DNA of 64,000 nt from positions 310,001 to 374,000 of the forward strand of contig NZ_JADKPR010000001.1 of the NCBI RefSeq assembly GCF_015351475.1, in the 5' to 3' direction. This document shows, piece after piece, positions 36,312 through 44,918 of this stretch. Made by a program: the position numbers and the translations under genes. Every line of letters begins with the position of its first letter. The first letter of the stretch is position 1. This DNA comes from Flavobacterium sp. HJJ (GTDB lineage Bacteria > Bacteroidota > Bacteroidia > Flavobacteriales > Flavobacteriaceae). The notes under the pieces were generated by a model, which worked only from the letters and a program-made list of their open reading frames with translations, searched no databases and was not told where the DNA came from.

Positions 36312-38303
36312 ATGAATTTTCAAGTCATATCCGATTATAAGCCAAAAGGCGACCAGCCGCAAGCCATTGAGAAATTAACTCAAGGTATTGAGGCAGGCGA
36401 ACAATTCCAAACTTTACTTGGAGTTACAGGTTCAGGAAAAACGTTCACTGTCGCTAATGTAATTCAGGAAGTGCAGCGTCCAACTTTGGTTTTGGCACAC
36501 AATAAAACCTTGGCGGCACAGCTGTATTCCGAATTCAAACAATTTTTCCCCAATAATGCGGTAGAATATTTCGTTTCTTATTACGATTATTACCAGCCAG
36601 AGGCTTTTATGCCTGTTACGGGTGTTTTCATCGAAAAAGATTTATCCATTAATGAAGAGCTTGAAAAAATGCGTTTGAGCACCACTTCTTCTCTGCTTTC
36701 AGGCCGACGCGATATTTTGGTTGTCGCATCAGTTTCCTGTCTGTATGGTATTGGAAATCCTGTTGAATTTCAAAAAAATGTAATTGCGATTGAGCGCGAT
36801 CAGGTCATTTCGAGAACCAAATTACTGCATAGTTTAGTGCAAAGTTTATACTCCAGAACAGAAGCCGATTTTACGCCCGGTAATTTCCGCATTAAAGGTG
36901 ACACGGTCGAAGTCTATCCAAGTTATGCTGATGATGGATTCCGGATTCATTTTTTTGGAGATGAAATAGAAGAAATAGAAAGCTTTGATGTAAAGACATC
37001 CAAAGTTATTGAAAGATACGAAAAACTGACAATTTACCCAGCCAATATGTTTGTCACTTCGCCTGATGTACTGCAGAATGCTATTTGGGAAATCCAGCAG
37101 GATTTGGTTAAACAAGTTGATTATTTCAAAGAAATAGGCAAGCACCTTGAAGCCAAACGATTAGAAGAACGAACTAATTTTGACTTAGAAATGATTCGGG
37201 AATTAGGTTATTGCTCAGGAATTGAGAATTATTCCCGTTACCTTGACGGAAGAGAAGCAGGAACTCGTCCTTTTTGCTTATTAGATTATTTCCCTAATGA
37301 TTATCTCATGGTTGTTGACGAAAGCCATGTAACGGTTTCACAAGTGCACGCTATGTATGGAGGCGACCGAAGCCGTAAGGAAAATTTGGTTGAATATGGT
37401 TTTCGACTGCCTGCAGCTATGGACAACCGTCCGCTGAAATTTGAAGAGTTCGAAGCCATGCAAAATCAGGTTATTTATGTTTCTGCAACACCAGCCGATT
37501 ATGAACTGCAAAAATCAGATGGCGTGTATGTTGAGCAAGTAATCCGCCCAACTGGATTATTAGATCCAATTATTGAAATTCGTCCGAGCTTGAATCAAAT
37601 CGATGATCTGATTGAGGAAATTCAGCAGCGGTGTGAATTGGACGAACGTGTTCTAGTAACGACTTTGACCAAAAGAATGGCAGAAGAATTAGCCAAGTAC
37701 TTAACAAAAGTTAGTATTCGCTGTCGTTACATCCACTCGGATGTTGACACGCTGGAACGCATTGAAATCATGCAGGATTTACGAAAAGGAATATTTGATG
37801 TTTTGATTGGTGTCAACTTATTAAGAGAAGGTTTGGATTTACCCGAAGTTTCTCTAGTTGCGATTCTCGATGCAGATAAAGAAGGATTTTTGAGAAGCCA
37901 TCGTTCTTTAACACAGACCATTGGCCGTGCAGCGAGAAACCTGAATGGAAAAGCAATTATGTATGCGGATAAAATTACTGCCAGTATGCAGAAAACCATT
38001 GACGAAACTAGTTACAGAAGAACCAAACAAATCAATTTCAATACAGAAAATAATATTGTCCCGCAGGCATTGAACAAAAAAATTGAAAGTGCCTTCACTA
38101 ACAACAAATTGGCTGAATACGAATTAGGACACACTATGAATATTGCTGCCGAACCGGAAACCGCCTATATGTCCAAACCTGATTTAGAAAAACTCATCCG
38201 CGAAAAGCGAAAAGCAATGGAAAAAGCAGCAAAAGATCTGGATTTTATGCAGGCAGCAAAACTGCGTGATGAGATTAAGGCACTGCAGGAAAAAATCAAT
38301 TAA
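36312..38303 (+). CDS. uvrB: Excinuclease ABC subunit B
   Basis: 663 residues. It shows the Walker A motif GVTGSGKT (37-44), the beta-hairpin region SYYDYYQPEAFMP, the helicase motif VVDESHV, helicase motifs V-VI (GVNLLREGLDLPEVSLVAILDADKEGFLRS in pieces, then QTIGRAARN) and a C-terminal UVR motif (EKAAKDLDFMQAAKLRDEI). It verifies DNA damage handed over by UvrA and recruits UvrC. uvrA and uvrC are not in the window. Confidence 0.97.
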   Translation: MNFQVISDYKPKGDQPQAIEKLTQGIEAGEQFQTLLGVTGSGKTFTVANVIQEVQRPTLVLAHNKTLAAQLYSEFKQFFPNNAVEYFVSYYDYYQPEAFMPVTGVFIEKDLSINEELEKMRLSTTSSLLSGRRDILVVASVSCLYGIGNPVEFQKNVIAIERDQVISRTKLLHSLVQSLYSRTEADFTPGNFRIKGDTVEVYPSYADDGFRIHFFGDEIEEIESFDVKTSKVIERYEKLTIYPANMFVTSPDVLQNAIWEIQQDLVKQVDYFKEIGKHLEAKRLEERTNFDLEMIRELGYCSGIENYSRYLDGREAGTRPFCLLDYFPNDYLMVVDESHVTVSQVHAMYGGDRSRKENLVEYGFRLPAAMDNRPLKFEEFEAMQNQVIYVSATPADYELQKSDGVYVEQVIRPTGLLDPIIEIRPSLNQIDDLIEEIQQRCELDERVLVTTLTKRMAEELAKYLTKVSIRCRYIHSDVDTLERIEIMQDLRKGIFDVLIGVNLLREGLDLPEVSLVAILDADKEGFLRSHRSLTQTIGRAARNLNGKAIMYADKITASMQKTIDETSYRRTKQINFNTENNIVPQALNKKIESAFTNNKLAEYELGHTMNIAAEPETAYMSKPDLEKLIREKRKAMEKAAKDLDFMQAAKLRDEIKALQEKIN

Positions 38304-38340
38304 AAATTAAAACACTTTTTTAAAATTTAAAAATTTAAAA

Positions 38341-38403
38341 ACCATTAAGATATTAAGAATCATTAAGCCTCTAAAAGCTTAACTTTCTTAATATCTTAAT
38401 GGT
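38341..38403. repeat. Palindromic repeat (ACCATTAAGATATTAAGAA type)
   Basis: A perfect 19-bp inverted repeat (38341-38359 and 38385-38403) with a 25-nt centre, lying between two convergent genes. It could double as a transcription-end structure, but it lacks a T run. Confidence 0.75.
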
Positions 38404-38443
38404 AAATAATGTTTTGAAAGAGAAAAACGACAAGACTTTAAAA

Positions 38444-38875
38444 TCAATTAAGCTGTTCCTGAAAGAGTTCCAGCAGTACTTCAGCAGGAATCATAGTGTT
38501 AGGAGAATTTTTCATTAATTTCAAAATACGGTTTGTAGCACTTGGATTTAATCCCATATTAATTGCAATCTGACGGATGGCTTCTTCCTCTTTTGGGTGC
38601 AGAATTCCGTCACAATGCATCAGCAGTGCCAGACGGTAAAATTGCTGAATCCTTTCAAATTCAGATTTAATAACACCTGTAGGCAATTCTTGATGAAACA
38701 GATCATTGAATTCATTTTTCTCAATTCCTAATTCCTGAGCTACTATCCAGACGAATTGATATTCTCTCTCATGCAGTCTGCCGTCAACAACCGAGAATGC
38801 AATCATATCTGCTAATAATTTCATTTTTTCTTCCTGAGTATTCATCGAATTAGTATTTTTAGCTAAAATATTCAT
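38444..38875 (-). CDS. TerB-like (tellurite-resistance-type) helical protein
   Basis: 143 residues, all helical, with the TerB-like acidic pattern: LLADMIAFSVVDGRLHEREYQFVWIVAQELGI in the first repeat and LALLMHCDGILHPKEEEAIRQIAINMGL in the second, each with a D-G-x-hydrophobic-H turn. Such proteins probably bind metal or membranes. Their role in Bacteroidetes is unknown, and they are sometimes misnamed after neighbouring uvrB. A second Met at codon 11 (MNTQEEKMK) is an equally good start. Confidence 0.8.
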   Translation of the reverse strand: MNILAKNTNSMNTQEEKMKLLADMIAFSVVDGRLHEREYQFVWIVAQELGIEKNEFNDLFHQELPTGVIKSEFERIQQFYRLALLMHCDGILHPKEEEAIRQIAINMGLNPSATNRILKLMKNSPNTMIPAEVLLELFQEQLN

Positions 38876-38892
38876 TTTTTCTAAATCTAAAA

Positions 38893-38900
38893 TATATTTG
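38893..38900 (+). promoter_or_regulatory. -7-like box (TATATTTG) touching the esterase start
   Basis: TATATTTG ends 2 bp before the TTG start codon of the next gene. If real, it would give a transcript with virtually no leader, or one that starts within the gene; chance occurrence in AT-rich DNA is also possible. Confidence 0.3.
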
Positions 38901-38902
38901 CC

Positions 38903-39709
38903 TTGAAAATATTTATCTTAATTCCGTTTCTTTTATTTATAGGAAAAACAGATGCTCAAGAAAGTACCGCTTCCAAACAGATTTCTACTTTTACCATCGA
39001 AGCGCCCCAATTAAAAACGAGCCGAAAGATTTGGCTTTATTTACCAAAAAACTACAAAACTTCAACTAAAAAATATCCTGTAATTTACATGCATGATGCC
39101 CAAAATTTATTTGATGCCAAAACTTCATTTGCAGGAGAATGGAATGTTGACGAAAAACTTGACAGTCTGAATGCCCAGGTAATTGTTGTAGGAATCGAAA
39201 ACGGCGGTGAAAAACGTCTCGAAGAACTGACTCCTTACAAAAATGAAAAATACGGCGGAGGAAATGCCGATAAATATCTTGAATTTATCGTAAACACACT
39301 AAAACCTGAAATAGACAAAAAATACAGAACGAAACCTAACGCTAAAAACACAACAATTATAGGGAGTTCTTTGGGTGGTTTGGTTTCATTTTATGCCGTT
39401 ATAAAACATCCCGATGTTTTCGGGAAAGCAGGTGTCTTTTCTCCCGCTTTTTGGATTAACAGAAAAGACATAAATAATTATATGACAAACAGTAAAAAAC
39501 TTAAGGCTAAAATTTATTTGCTCTGCGGTGATTCAGAAGGCGATGATGACAGTATGGTAACCGATCTCAATTACATCGAAAAATTACTGAACACCAACCG
39601 CTGTTACTGTCTGCATCTCAACAAAAAAGTAATTGTAAAAGGAGGCCATCACAACGAGAAATTATGGCGTGATAATTTTGACGATGCTGTTCTTTGGCTT
39701 GGATATTAA
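38903..39709 (+). CDS. Secreted esterase (PF00756, Fes/IroE-like), TTG start
   Basis: 268 residues. The start must be TTG: a stop codon lies 5 codons upstream, no ATG occurs before MHDAQN deep in the domain, and the TTG gives a full signal peptide (MKIFILIPFLLFIGKTDAQ). The esterase-D-type fold shows YLPKNYKTSTKKYPVIYMHDAQNLFD, the nucleophile motif GSSLGGL, an Asp in CGDSEGDDDSM and the catalytic His in GGHHNEKLW. Related enzymes hydrolyse siderophore esters or acyl polysaccharides. It is divergent from the TerB-like gene across a 27-bp gap. Confidence 0.85.
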   Translation: MKIFILIPFLLFIGKTDAQESTASKQISTFTIEAPQLKTSRKIWLYLPKNYKTSTKKYPVIYMHDAQNLFDAKTSFAGEWNVDEKLDSLNAQVIVVGIENGGEKRLEELTPYKNEKYGGGNADKYLEFIVNTLKPEIDKKYRTKPNAKNTTIIGSSLGGLVSFYAVIKHPDVFGKAGVFSPAFWINRKDINNYMTNSKKLKAKIYLLCGDSEGDDDSMVTDLNYIEKLLNTNRCYCLHLNKKVIVKGGHHNEKLWRDNFDDAVLWLGY

Positions 39710-39734
39710 TTCTTCAGGCTTCTAAATAAAAAAC

Positions 39735-41246
39735 TTATTTTTTCGAATATTCTTTTTCCATTTGATTAATGATACCTCTTATGGATTCAGCGCCAATTCC
39801 TTTGGCCTTGATAACTTTATTTTTGTCCAGAATATAAATCACCGGCGTTGTCACCACATCATATTTATCTTTAAGGTTATTAATATGAACTCCGTCATAC
39901 ACATTAATCCAGTCGATTTTATTATCTATGATGTATTTTTTATATTTATCAAATTCATTCTGCGTATAAACCCCAAAAACCTTAACATCTTTCTTTTCTT
40001 TCAATAATTCATGATAAAGTTCCAATATTATAGGGACTTCTTTTTGGCAGTGACTACAGTCTACATCCCAAAAAAGAAGAATCAGATAATCTGCTTTTAC
40101 GCTGGATAACCTCATATAGTTTTTTTCGATTTCTTCTTTATTTGCATAATAAATTTTGGTAATCTCTTCGCCGGTTTTCGCTGTATCAAAACCCATTTTC
40201 GCAATTTTATCATGACCAGGAATATCTATCATATAGAGCTCTGGAGCTGTTTTCCCAAGCTGCAGCGGTGTTAGAACATTACCCCTGTTTATAATAATTT
40301 TAATAACACTATCATCATAAACACCTTTGGCTTTGCCTGTTTTAAAATAATTGTCCACCATGTAAACAAACACTTTGTCCATTCCCATTATTTTTGGAAT
40401 CTCATAAGTCGAAGTAAAATAAGCTAATAAAAACATATTCATTTTAGTGCCTTGCTTAGTTTTGAGCATCATTCGATCAATCTCAACACAAATTGAATCG
40501 GGATTATGAACAACAACATTATTAAAATATTGTTTTATTTTATTTGCAAAAAATGGATTGTTCAGCATCGCATCATCTTCAAAATTAACTCCATGCCAAA
40601 AATGCTTTTTGTAATAGTTATAAGAATAAATACTATCGGGTCTGCCATTGGAAGCTTTCGGGATATCCTTTGCAGTTTTCTCCGATTTTAAATTGATAAT
40701 TTCAGAAAGATAATTTCCTTTGTTTTGCGTAATTACATTCAAATCAGTTTCTACAATAGCCTCATTCAAGACTTTGAATTCCTTAGTTATAATTGCAGAA
40801 GAATCTGATTTTTTCTGCTCTTTTATTGATTTTTTAAAACTGTCGAATTCTTTATTTTTGGCAGATACAAAACGAATATAATTAAAGAAATTTTCATTTT
40901 GTTTCGAATTAATGGCTTTCAGATTTTCGAGTAAATTGGATTTATCAGAAGTGATTTGCAGTTTTTGTGATTGCTCATCAATAATAAAATCAAAATAATT
41001 CCCTTTCTCCTGACTGAGTAAAAAGTAGACTCCTTTGTCTAAATTTTTCTTTCCCTTAAACACAATATTTCCATTGATCACTTTTTTGCAAGTATCGGAA
41101 ATATATAATTTATCAAATTGGTAATAGGCCAGATAGGCTACTGTATCTTTACAGTTCTTCAAATTAATTTTAATCTCATGACCAGTCTGAGCTTGTACAG
41201 ACAATAAACAAAAAAAGAGAACAAAACTTAGTGCAATTTTCTTCAT
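39735..41246 (-). CDS. Exported thioredoxin-fold protein with DUF4369/DUF5106-type N-terminal region
   Basis: 503 residues with a signal peptide (MKKIALSFVLFFCLLSVQAQ). A DUF4369-like beta domain (about 20-110, KINLKNCKDTVAYLAYY.. and VYFLLSQEKGNYFDFIID) comes first. A helical middle region of the DUF5106 kind follows, then a thioredoxin domain (about 335-500) with the redox motif WDVDCSHCQKE and the cis-Pro loop VVTTPVIYILDKN. The active-site pair is CSHC, as in some DsbA-like and TlpA proteins. It probably reduces or oxidises periplasmic thiols. Confidence 0.85.
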   Translation of the reverse strand: MKKIALSFVLFFCLLSVQAQTGHEIKINLKNCKDTVAYLAYYQFDKLYISDTCKKVINGNIVFKGKKNLDKGVYFLLSQEKGNYFDFIIDEQSQKLQITSDKSNLLENLKAINSKQNENFFNYIRFVSAKNKEFDSFKKSIKEQKKSDSSAIITKEFKVLNEAIVETDLNVITQNKGNYLSEIINLKSEKTAKDIPKASNGRPDSIYSYNYYKKHFWHGVNFEDDAMLNNPFFANKIKQYFNNVVVHNPDSICVEIDRMMLKTKQGTKMNMFLLAYFTSTYEIPKIMGMDKVFVYMVDNYFKTGKAKGVYDDSVIKIIINRGNVLTPLQLGKTAPELYMIDIPGHDKIAKMGFDTAKTGEEITKIYYANKEEIEKNYMRLSSVKADYLILLFWDVDCSHCQKEVPIILELYHELLKEKKDVKVFGVYTQNEFDKYKKYIIDNKIDWINVYDGVHINNLKDKYDVVTTPVIYILDKNKVIKAKGIGAESIRGIINQMEKEYSKK

Positions 41247-41391
41247 AGTTCAAAATAATCTTTAAAGACAATATCATTTTATCCGTCAAAAATAATCGAA
41301 TTAAAATTTATTTTCAAAACTAACAATATTATTTATTTTAAGGAACAGAGATTCGTAATTCTTAATTCATAAATCGTAATTAGCAAATGCT

Positions 41392-41399
41392 TATCTTTG
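41392..41399 (+). promoter_or_regulatory. Probable -7 box (TATCTTTG) of the DUF1456 gene
   Basis: TATCTTTG lies 18 bp before the ATG at 41418. It rules out the earlier TTG in the same frame, which is part of the box. Confidence 0.45.
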
Positions 41400-41417
41400 C
41401 ACTTTAAACATACAAAA

Positions 41418-41885
41418 ATGACAAATAACGATATATTCAAAAAGCTTCGGGTAGCATTAATGCTCCGTGATGACCAAATAGTGGAAATTTTAGAATTGGT
41501 AGATTTCCGAATTTCAAAATCTGAATTGGGAGCTTTTTTCCGTGATGAAAAACATGAAAACTATATGGAATGCGGTGATCAGGTACTCCGTAATTTCCTA
41601 AACGGATTGGTAATTCATTTGAGAGGAACAAAAGAAAATCCAAAAAATCCGAATGACGTTATTGCCAAACACAAAGCGCAAATCCCTGTAAAAAACAGTG
41701 ATTCAAAAAGACCTGAGTTTAAGCCAAAAACCAAAGACTCAGAAAAAGAAAGAGCTGATCAAGCTCCAGGAAAATCAAATTCTGCAGCAAAAAAACCAGC
41801 AAAAAAGCAATTCCCAAAAGGTAACGGTAAACCGTCAGTTGTAGAAAAAGTGAAATACAATTTCGGCAAAAACAAAAAATCCTGA
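41418..41885 (+). CDS. DUF1456 (YehS-like) family protein
   Basis: 155 residues from the ATG after the -7 box. One and a half DUF1456 repeats are visible: NNDIFKKLRVALMLRDDQIVEIL followed by the second-half motif SKSELGAFFRDEKHENYMECGDQVLRNFLNGLVIHLRG. A Lys/Pro-rich basic tail (about 90-155) looks disordered and could bind nucleic acid. The family has no proven function. The stop codon lies inside the stem of its own terminator. Confidence 0.88.
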   Translation: MTNNDIFKKLRVALMLRDDQIVEILELVDFRISKSELGAFFRDEKHENYMECGDQVLRNFLNGLVIHLRGTKENPKNPNDVIAKHKAQIPVKNSDSKRPEFKPKTKDSEKERADQAPGKSNSAAKKPAKKQFPKGNGKPSVVEKVKYNFGKNKKS

Positions 41886-41906
41886 GTTTTCTTAGGATTT
41901 TTTGTT
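41877..41906. terminator. Bidirectional terminator overlapping a stop codon
   Basis: The arms AAATCCTGAG and CTTAGGATTT around TTTT are followed by TTTTG on the plus strand and by an A-run-derived T tract on the minus strand. The stop TGA at 41883-41885 is part of the stem. It serves the DUF1456 gene and the convergent selO gene. Confidence 0.75.
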
Positions 41907-41931
41907 TACAGTAATATCACTCAAGAGCTAA

Positions 41932-43497
41932 TTAAGAACTGCAGCTCAACATCGAACAGCCTACTTTATCCCTAGCCCAGTCAGGTCTTTTGGCAAACCA
42001 TTTTTGGTTCTCTGGCTGTTCTTCATAAGGCTTTTTTAGCAATTCAAACAATTCATTCAGTAAAGAATAATCACCTTTATCGGCATCATCAATACATAAT
42101 TGAGCCATATAATTTCGCAAAACATATTTAGGATTCACTGAATTCATCTGCTCTTTTCTTTCAGCATCTGTAAGCGTTTCTTCATTTATTCTGCTGCTAT
42201 AATGCCCAAGCCAGATTTTCCAGTTATCCAAAACAGATTCTTCAAGATTTTGTTTATTGTAAAAAGCTTCGGCTATTTTATCAAAAGCAATTACATCTGA
42301 ATCTTCTTTTAGAATAATACCCAAATTTCTAAAGAAAATAGTCATATCAGTTTCTGTCAATTGAAGCAGTTCAGTCAAACTTTCAATTAGAACAGCATCT
42401 TGATCCTTAATTATTTTAAAACCAAGTTTATTGCGCATCATACTCAAGTACTCCGTTTCATAATCACTGCTAAAAGCTTTTAAAATTTCCTCAAGCGGTT
42501 TGGCATCGTTTATCAAAGGAAACAAAGCATTTGCCAATTGATATAAATTCCATAAAGCAACATTAGGCTGATTACCGAAGCGGTATCTTTTATTCTGCCT
42601 GTCTGTTGTATTTGGAGTCCAATTTGGGTCGTAATCTTCCAGCCAGCCATAAGGACCATAATCTATAGTTAATCCGTGAATCGACATATTATCAGTATTC
42701 ATTACACCGTGAACAAAACCAACTCTCTGCCAATGCACAATCATCTCTCGGGTAGTTTTGGATACCGTTTTAAAAAATTCCAGATACTTTTCCGCACCTT
42801 CACTTTTAATATCTGGAAAATGATGTTTGATAGTATAATCAGCCAGTAATTTGAGATTAACACGATCATTTCGGGAATAAAACAATTCAAAACTGCCAAA
42901 ACGAATAAACGAAGGCGCAACCCTGCAGACAATAGCTCCTTTCTCGTAAGCTGGATTTCCGTTATAGAGAATATCACGTAAAACCTGATCACCTGAAAGC
43001 ATCAGCGAAAGCGAACGCGTAGTAGGCACACCTAGATAATGCATCGCTTCGGCACACAAATACTCTCTTATTGAAGAACGCAGTACAGCAAAACCATCTG
43101 CTGTGCGGGAATAAGGCGTTGGCCCTGCTCCTTTTAACTGCAATGTATATGATTTATCATTATAAACCACTTCGGTTAGATTAATCGCGCGGCCGTCACC
43201 TAATTGCCCTGCCCAATTCCCAAACTGATGCCCAGCATAAGCTAAAGCATAAGGCCGGGTTTCCGTATATACAGTATTACCGGAAAAAACATTCAAAAAA
43301 TCTTCTGATAAAACATCTTCATGAGACATTCCCAACAAATCAGCCACATCTTCTGATGCATGAATCAAAGAAGGATCTGAAGACTGTTTTGGCAGTACAT
43401 AGGAAAAACAGGCTTTTTCAACCTGTCTCGGAATATTGGTTTCATTAGAATCGGCAGGCAGTTCGGCTGTAAAAGTATTTTGGATATGAAGTTTCAT
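41932..43497 (-). CDS. selO: Protein adenylyltransferase SelO (YdiU/UPF0061)
   Basis: 521 residues of the pseudokinase-fold SelO family. Key blocks are AYAGHQFGNWAGQLGDGRAI, LKGAGPTPYSRTADG, REYLCAEAMHYLGVPTTRSL, FVHGVMNTDNMSIHG and the metal-binding TIDYGPYGWLEDYDP. The C-terminal redox pair is Cys514 and Cys519 (CSMLSC), where animal SelO has selenocysteine. It transfers AMP from ATP to Ser/Thr/Tyr of proteins and is linked to oxidative stress. It is monocistronic. Confidence 0.95.
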   Translation of the reverse strand: MKLHIQNTFTAELPADSNETNIPRQVEKACFSYVLPKQSSDPSLIHASEDVADLLGMSHEDVLSEDFLNVFSGNTVYTETRPYALAYAGHQFGNWAGQLGDGRAINLTEVVYNDKSYTLQLKGAGPTPYSRTADGFAVLRSSIREYLCAEAMHYLGVPTTRSLSLMLSGDQVLRDILYNGNPAYEKGAIVCRVAPSFIRFGSFELFYSRNDRVNLKLLADYTIKHHFPDIKSEGAEKYLEFFKTVSKTTREMIVHWQRVGFVHGVMNTDNMSIHGLTIDYGPYGWLEDYDPNWTPNTTDRQNKRYRFGNQPNVALWNLYQLANALFPLINDAKPLEEILKAFSSDYETEYLSMMRNKLGFKIIKDQDAVLIESLTELLQLTETDMTIFFRNLGIILKEDSDVIAFDKIAEAFYNKQNLEESVLDNWKIWLGHYSSRINEETLTDAERKEQMNSVNPKYVLRNYMAQLCIDDADKGDYSLLNELFELLKKPYEEQPENQKWFAKRPDWARDKVGCSMLSCSS

Positions 43498-43665
43498 TTC
43501 TTGCTGAATTAATATTATGTAAAGTTATTCCATATCTGAGACATAATTAAAACCCTGCAATAACTTTATTTTATAAGCGTCTTCGATATACTTATGAAGT
43601 GAAAGTAAAACGATATTTATAAAATGCAGACAGCAGATAATTTTGAAGATTCCGAAATATTAATT

Positions 43666-43673
43666 TAGTTTTG
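43666..43673 (+). promoter_or_regulatory. Probable -7 box (TAGTTTTG) of the flavoprotein gene
   Basis: TAGTTTTG matches TAnnTTTG, 11 bp before the ATG, implying a very short leader. Confidence 0.4.
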
Positions 43674-43684
43674 CTAAAAAACTC

Positions 43685-44827
43685 ATGAAATCATTTGATG
43701 TAGCTATTATTGGCAGTGGTCCTTCAGGAGCATCGGCAGCTTTTGAATTATCCAAATCAGGAATTTCAACAGTAATTATAGAAAAAGAAACCTTACCAAG
43801 GTATAAAACTTGTGGCGGAGGTCTTGTTTTTAGAGGACTGAAAATGATGCCATTTGATATATCTTCTGTAGTTGAAAAGGAATTTTATGCAATTGACACT
43901 TATTTTTCCAAAAAACATCCCTGCATAACAACCAGAAGAAAAGAACCAATCGTCAGCATGGTAATGCGTGATGCTTTTGATAATTTAATTGTTGAAAAAG
44001 CCAGAAACAATGGAGTCACTTTATTACAGAATCATAAAGTAGTAGACATTACATTTGGAGAAACCCAGACAATCCATACAACTGAAGGAGATGTTACTGC
44101 AAAATTTATTATCGCCGCAGACGGCGCATTAAGCCCAATAGCAAAAATAGCGGGTTGGAAAGAAACAAGAACAATAATTCCGGCATTGGAATATGAAGTT
44201 GAAGTTCCAGCAGCCGATTTTGAACGATTGTCAAATGATGCACGTTTTGATATTGATGCAATTCCTTATGGGTACGGATGGTGTTTTCCTAAAAAAAATC
44301 ATCTTTCGATTGGTGTTGCTGTTGTCATAAAAACCAATAAAAAAATCAACCTTAAAGAATATTATGCTGCCTATTTAAAAAGATTAGGTATTACCGAAAT
44401 TCTTAAAGAAGAAGGACATGGTTTTGTTATTCCCGTAGCACCTAGAACAGATTTTTTTGTTCAAAAAAATGTTTTTTTAACTGGAGATTCTGCGGGTCTC
44501 GCTGATCCATTAGTTGCAGAAGGTATTTCAAATTCTATTTTAAGCGGCATACAGGCAGCCGAAGCAATCATCGAAAGTCAATTAGATCCCGAAAAAGCTG
44601 CAGTTTTATATACTGAAAAATTAAAAACCGGCATTCTGCCTGAAATCGAAAAGGCCAAAGTGCTCTCCTACCATTTCTACAGCAAAAAAAGCTTCAGAAA
44701 TATTATTTTAATGAAATACGGACAGTATGCAGCCGAAGCACTGACTGATTTGTTCATGGGAGAAAGAACATACCCAAAAGACTACTTAAAAAGCATCACC
44801 AAAAAAATTAAAGACGCTATTTTTTAA
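43685..44827 (+). CDS. Geranylgeranyl reductase-family FAD-dependent oxidoreductase
   Basis: 380 residues. The FAD dinucleotide-binding motif GSGPSGASAAFELSKSG is at the N terminus with the ribose-binding Glu in VIIEKE. Further blocks are the RYKTCGGGL motif typical of geranylgeranyl reductases, FIIAADGALSPIAK, and the late FAD motif FLTGDSAGLADPLVAEGI. Family members saturate prenyl chains of chlorophyll, archaeal lipids or menaquinone. Since a Flavobacterium has no chlorophyll, a quinone or carotenoid side chain is the more likely target. A bidirectional terminator follows. Confidence 0.9.
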   Translation: MKSFDVAIIGSGPSGASAAFELSKSGISTVIIEKETLPRYKTCGGGLVFRGLKMMPFDISSVVEKEFYAIDTYFSKKHPCITTRRKEPIVSMVMRDAFDNLIVEKARNNGVTLLQNHKVVDITFGETQTIHTTEGDVTAKFIIAADGALSPIAKIAGWKETRTIIPALEYEVEVPAADFERLSNDARFDIDAIPYGYGWCFPKKNHLSIGVAVVIKTNKKINLKEYYAAYLKRLGITEILKEEGHGFVIPVAPRTDFFVQKNVFLTGDSAGLADPLVAEGISNSILSGIQAAEAIIESQLDPEKAAVLYTEKLKTGILPEIEKAKVLSYHFYSKKSFRNIILMKYGQYAAEALTDLFMGERTYPKDYLKSITKKIKDAIF

Positions 44828-44861
44828 AAAACCATAAAATCTGCAGATTCATTAACTCCAT

Positions 44862-44894
44862 AAAAAAAATCCTGAGCATAAACTCAGGATTTTT
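44862..44894. terminator. Bidirectional terminator between the flavoprotein gene and sucC
   Basis: AATCCTGAG/CTCAGGATT with a 6-nt loop, an A run before and a T run after, between convergent genes. Confidence 0.85.
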
Positions 44895-44918
44895 AGTATA
44901 ATAAATTGTCTTATTGAA

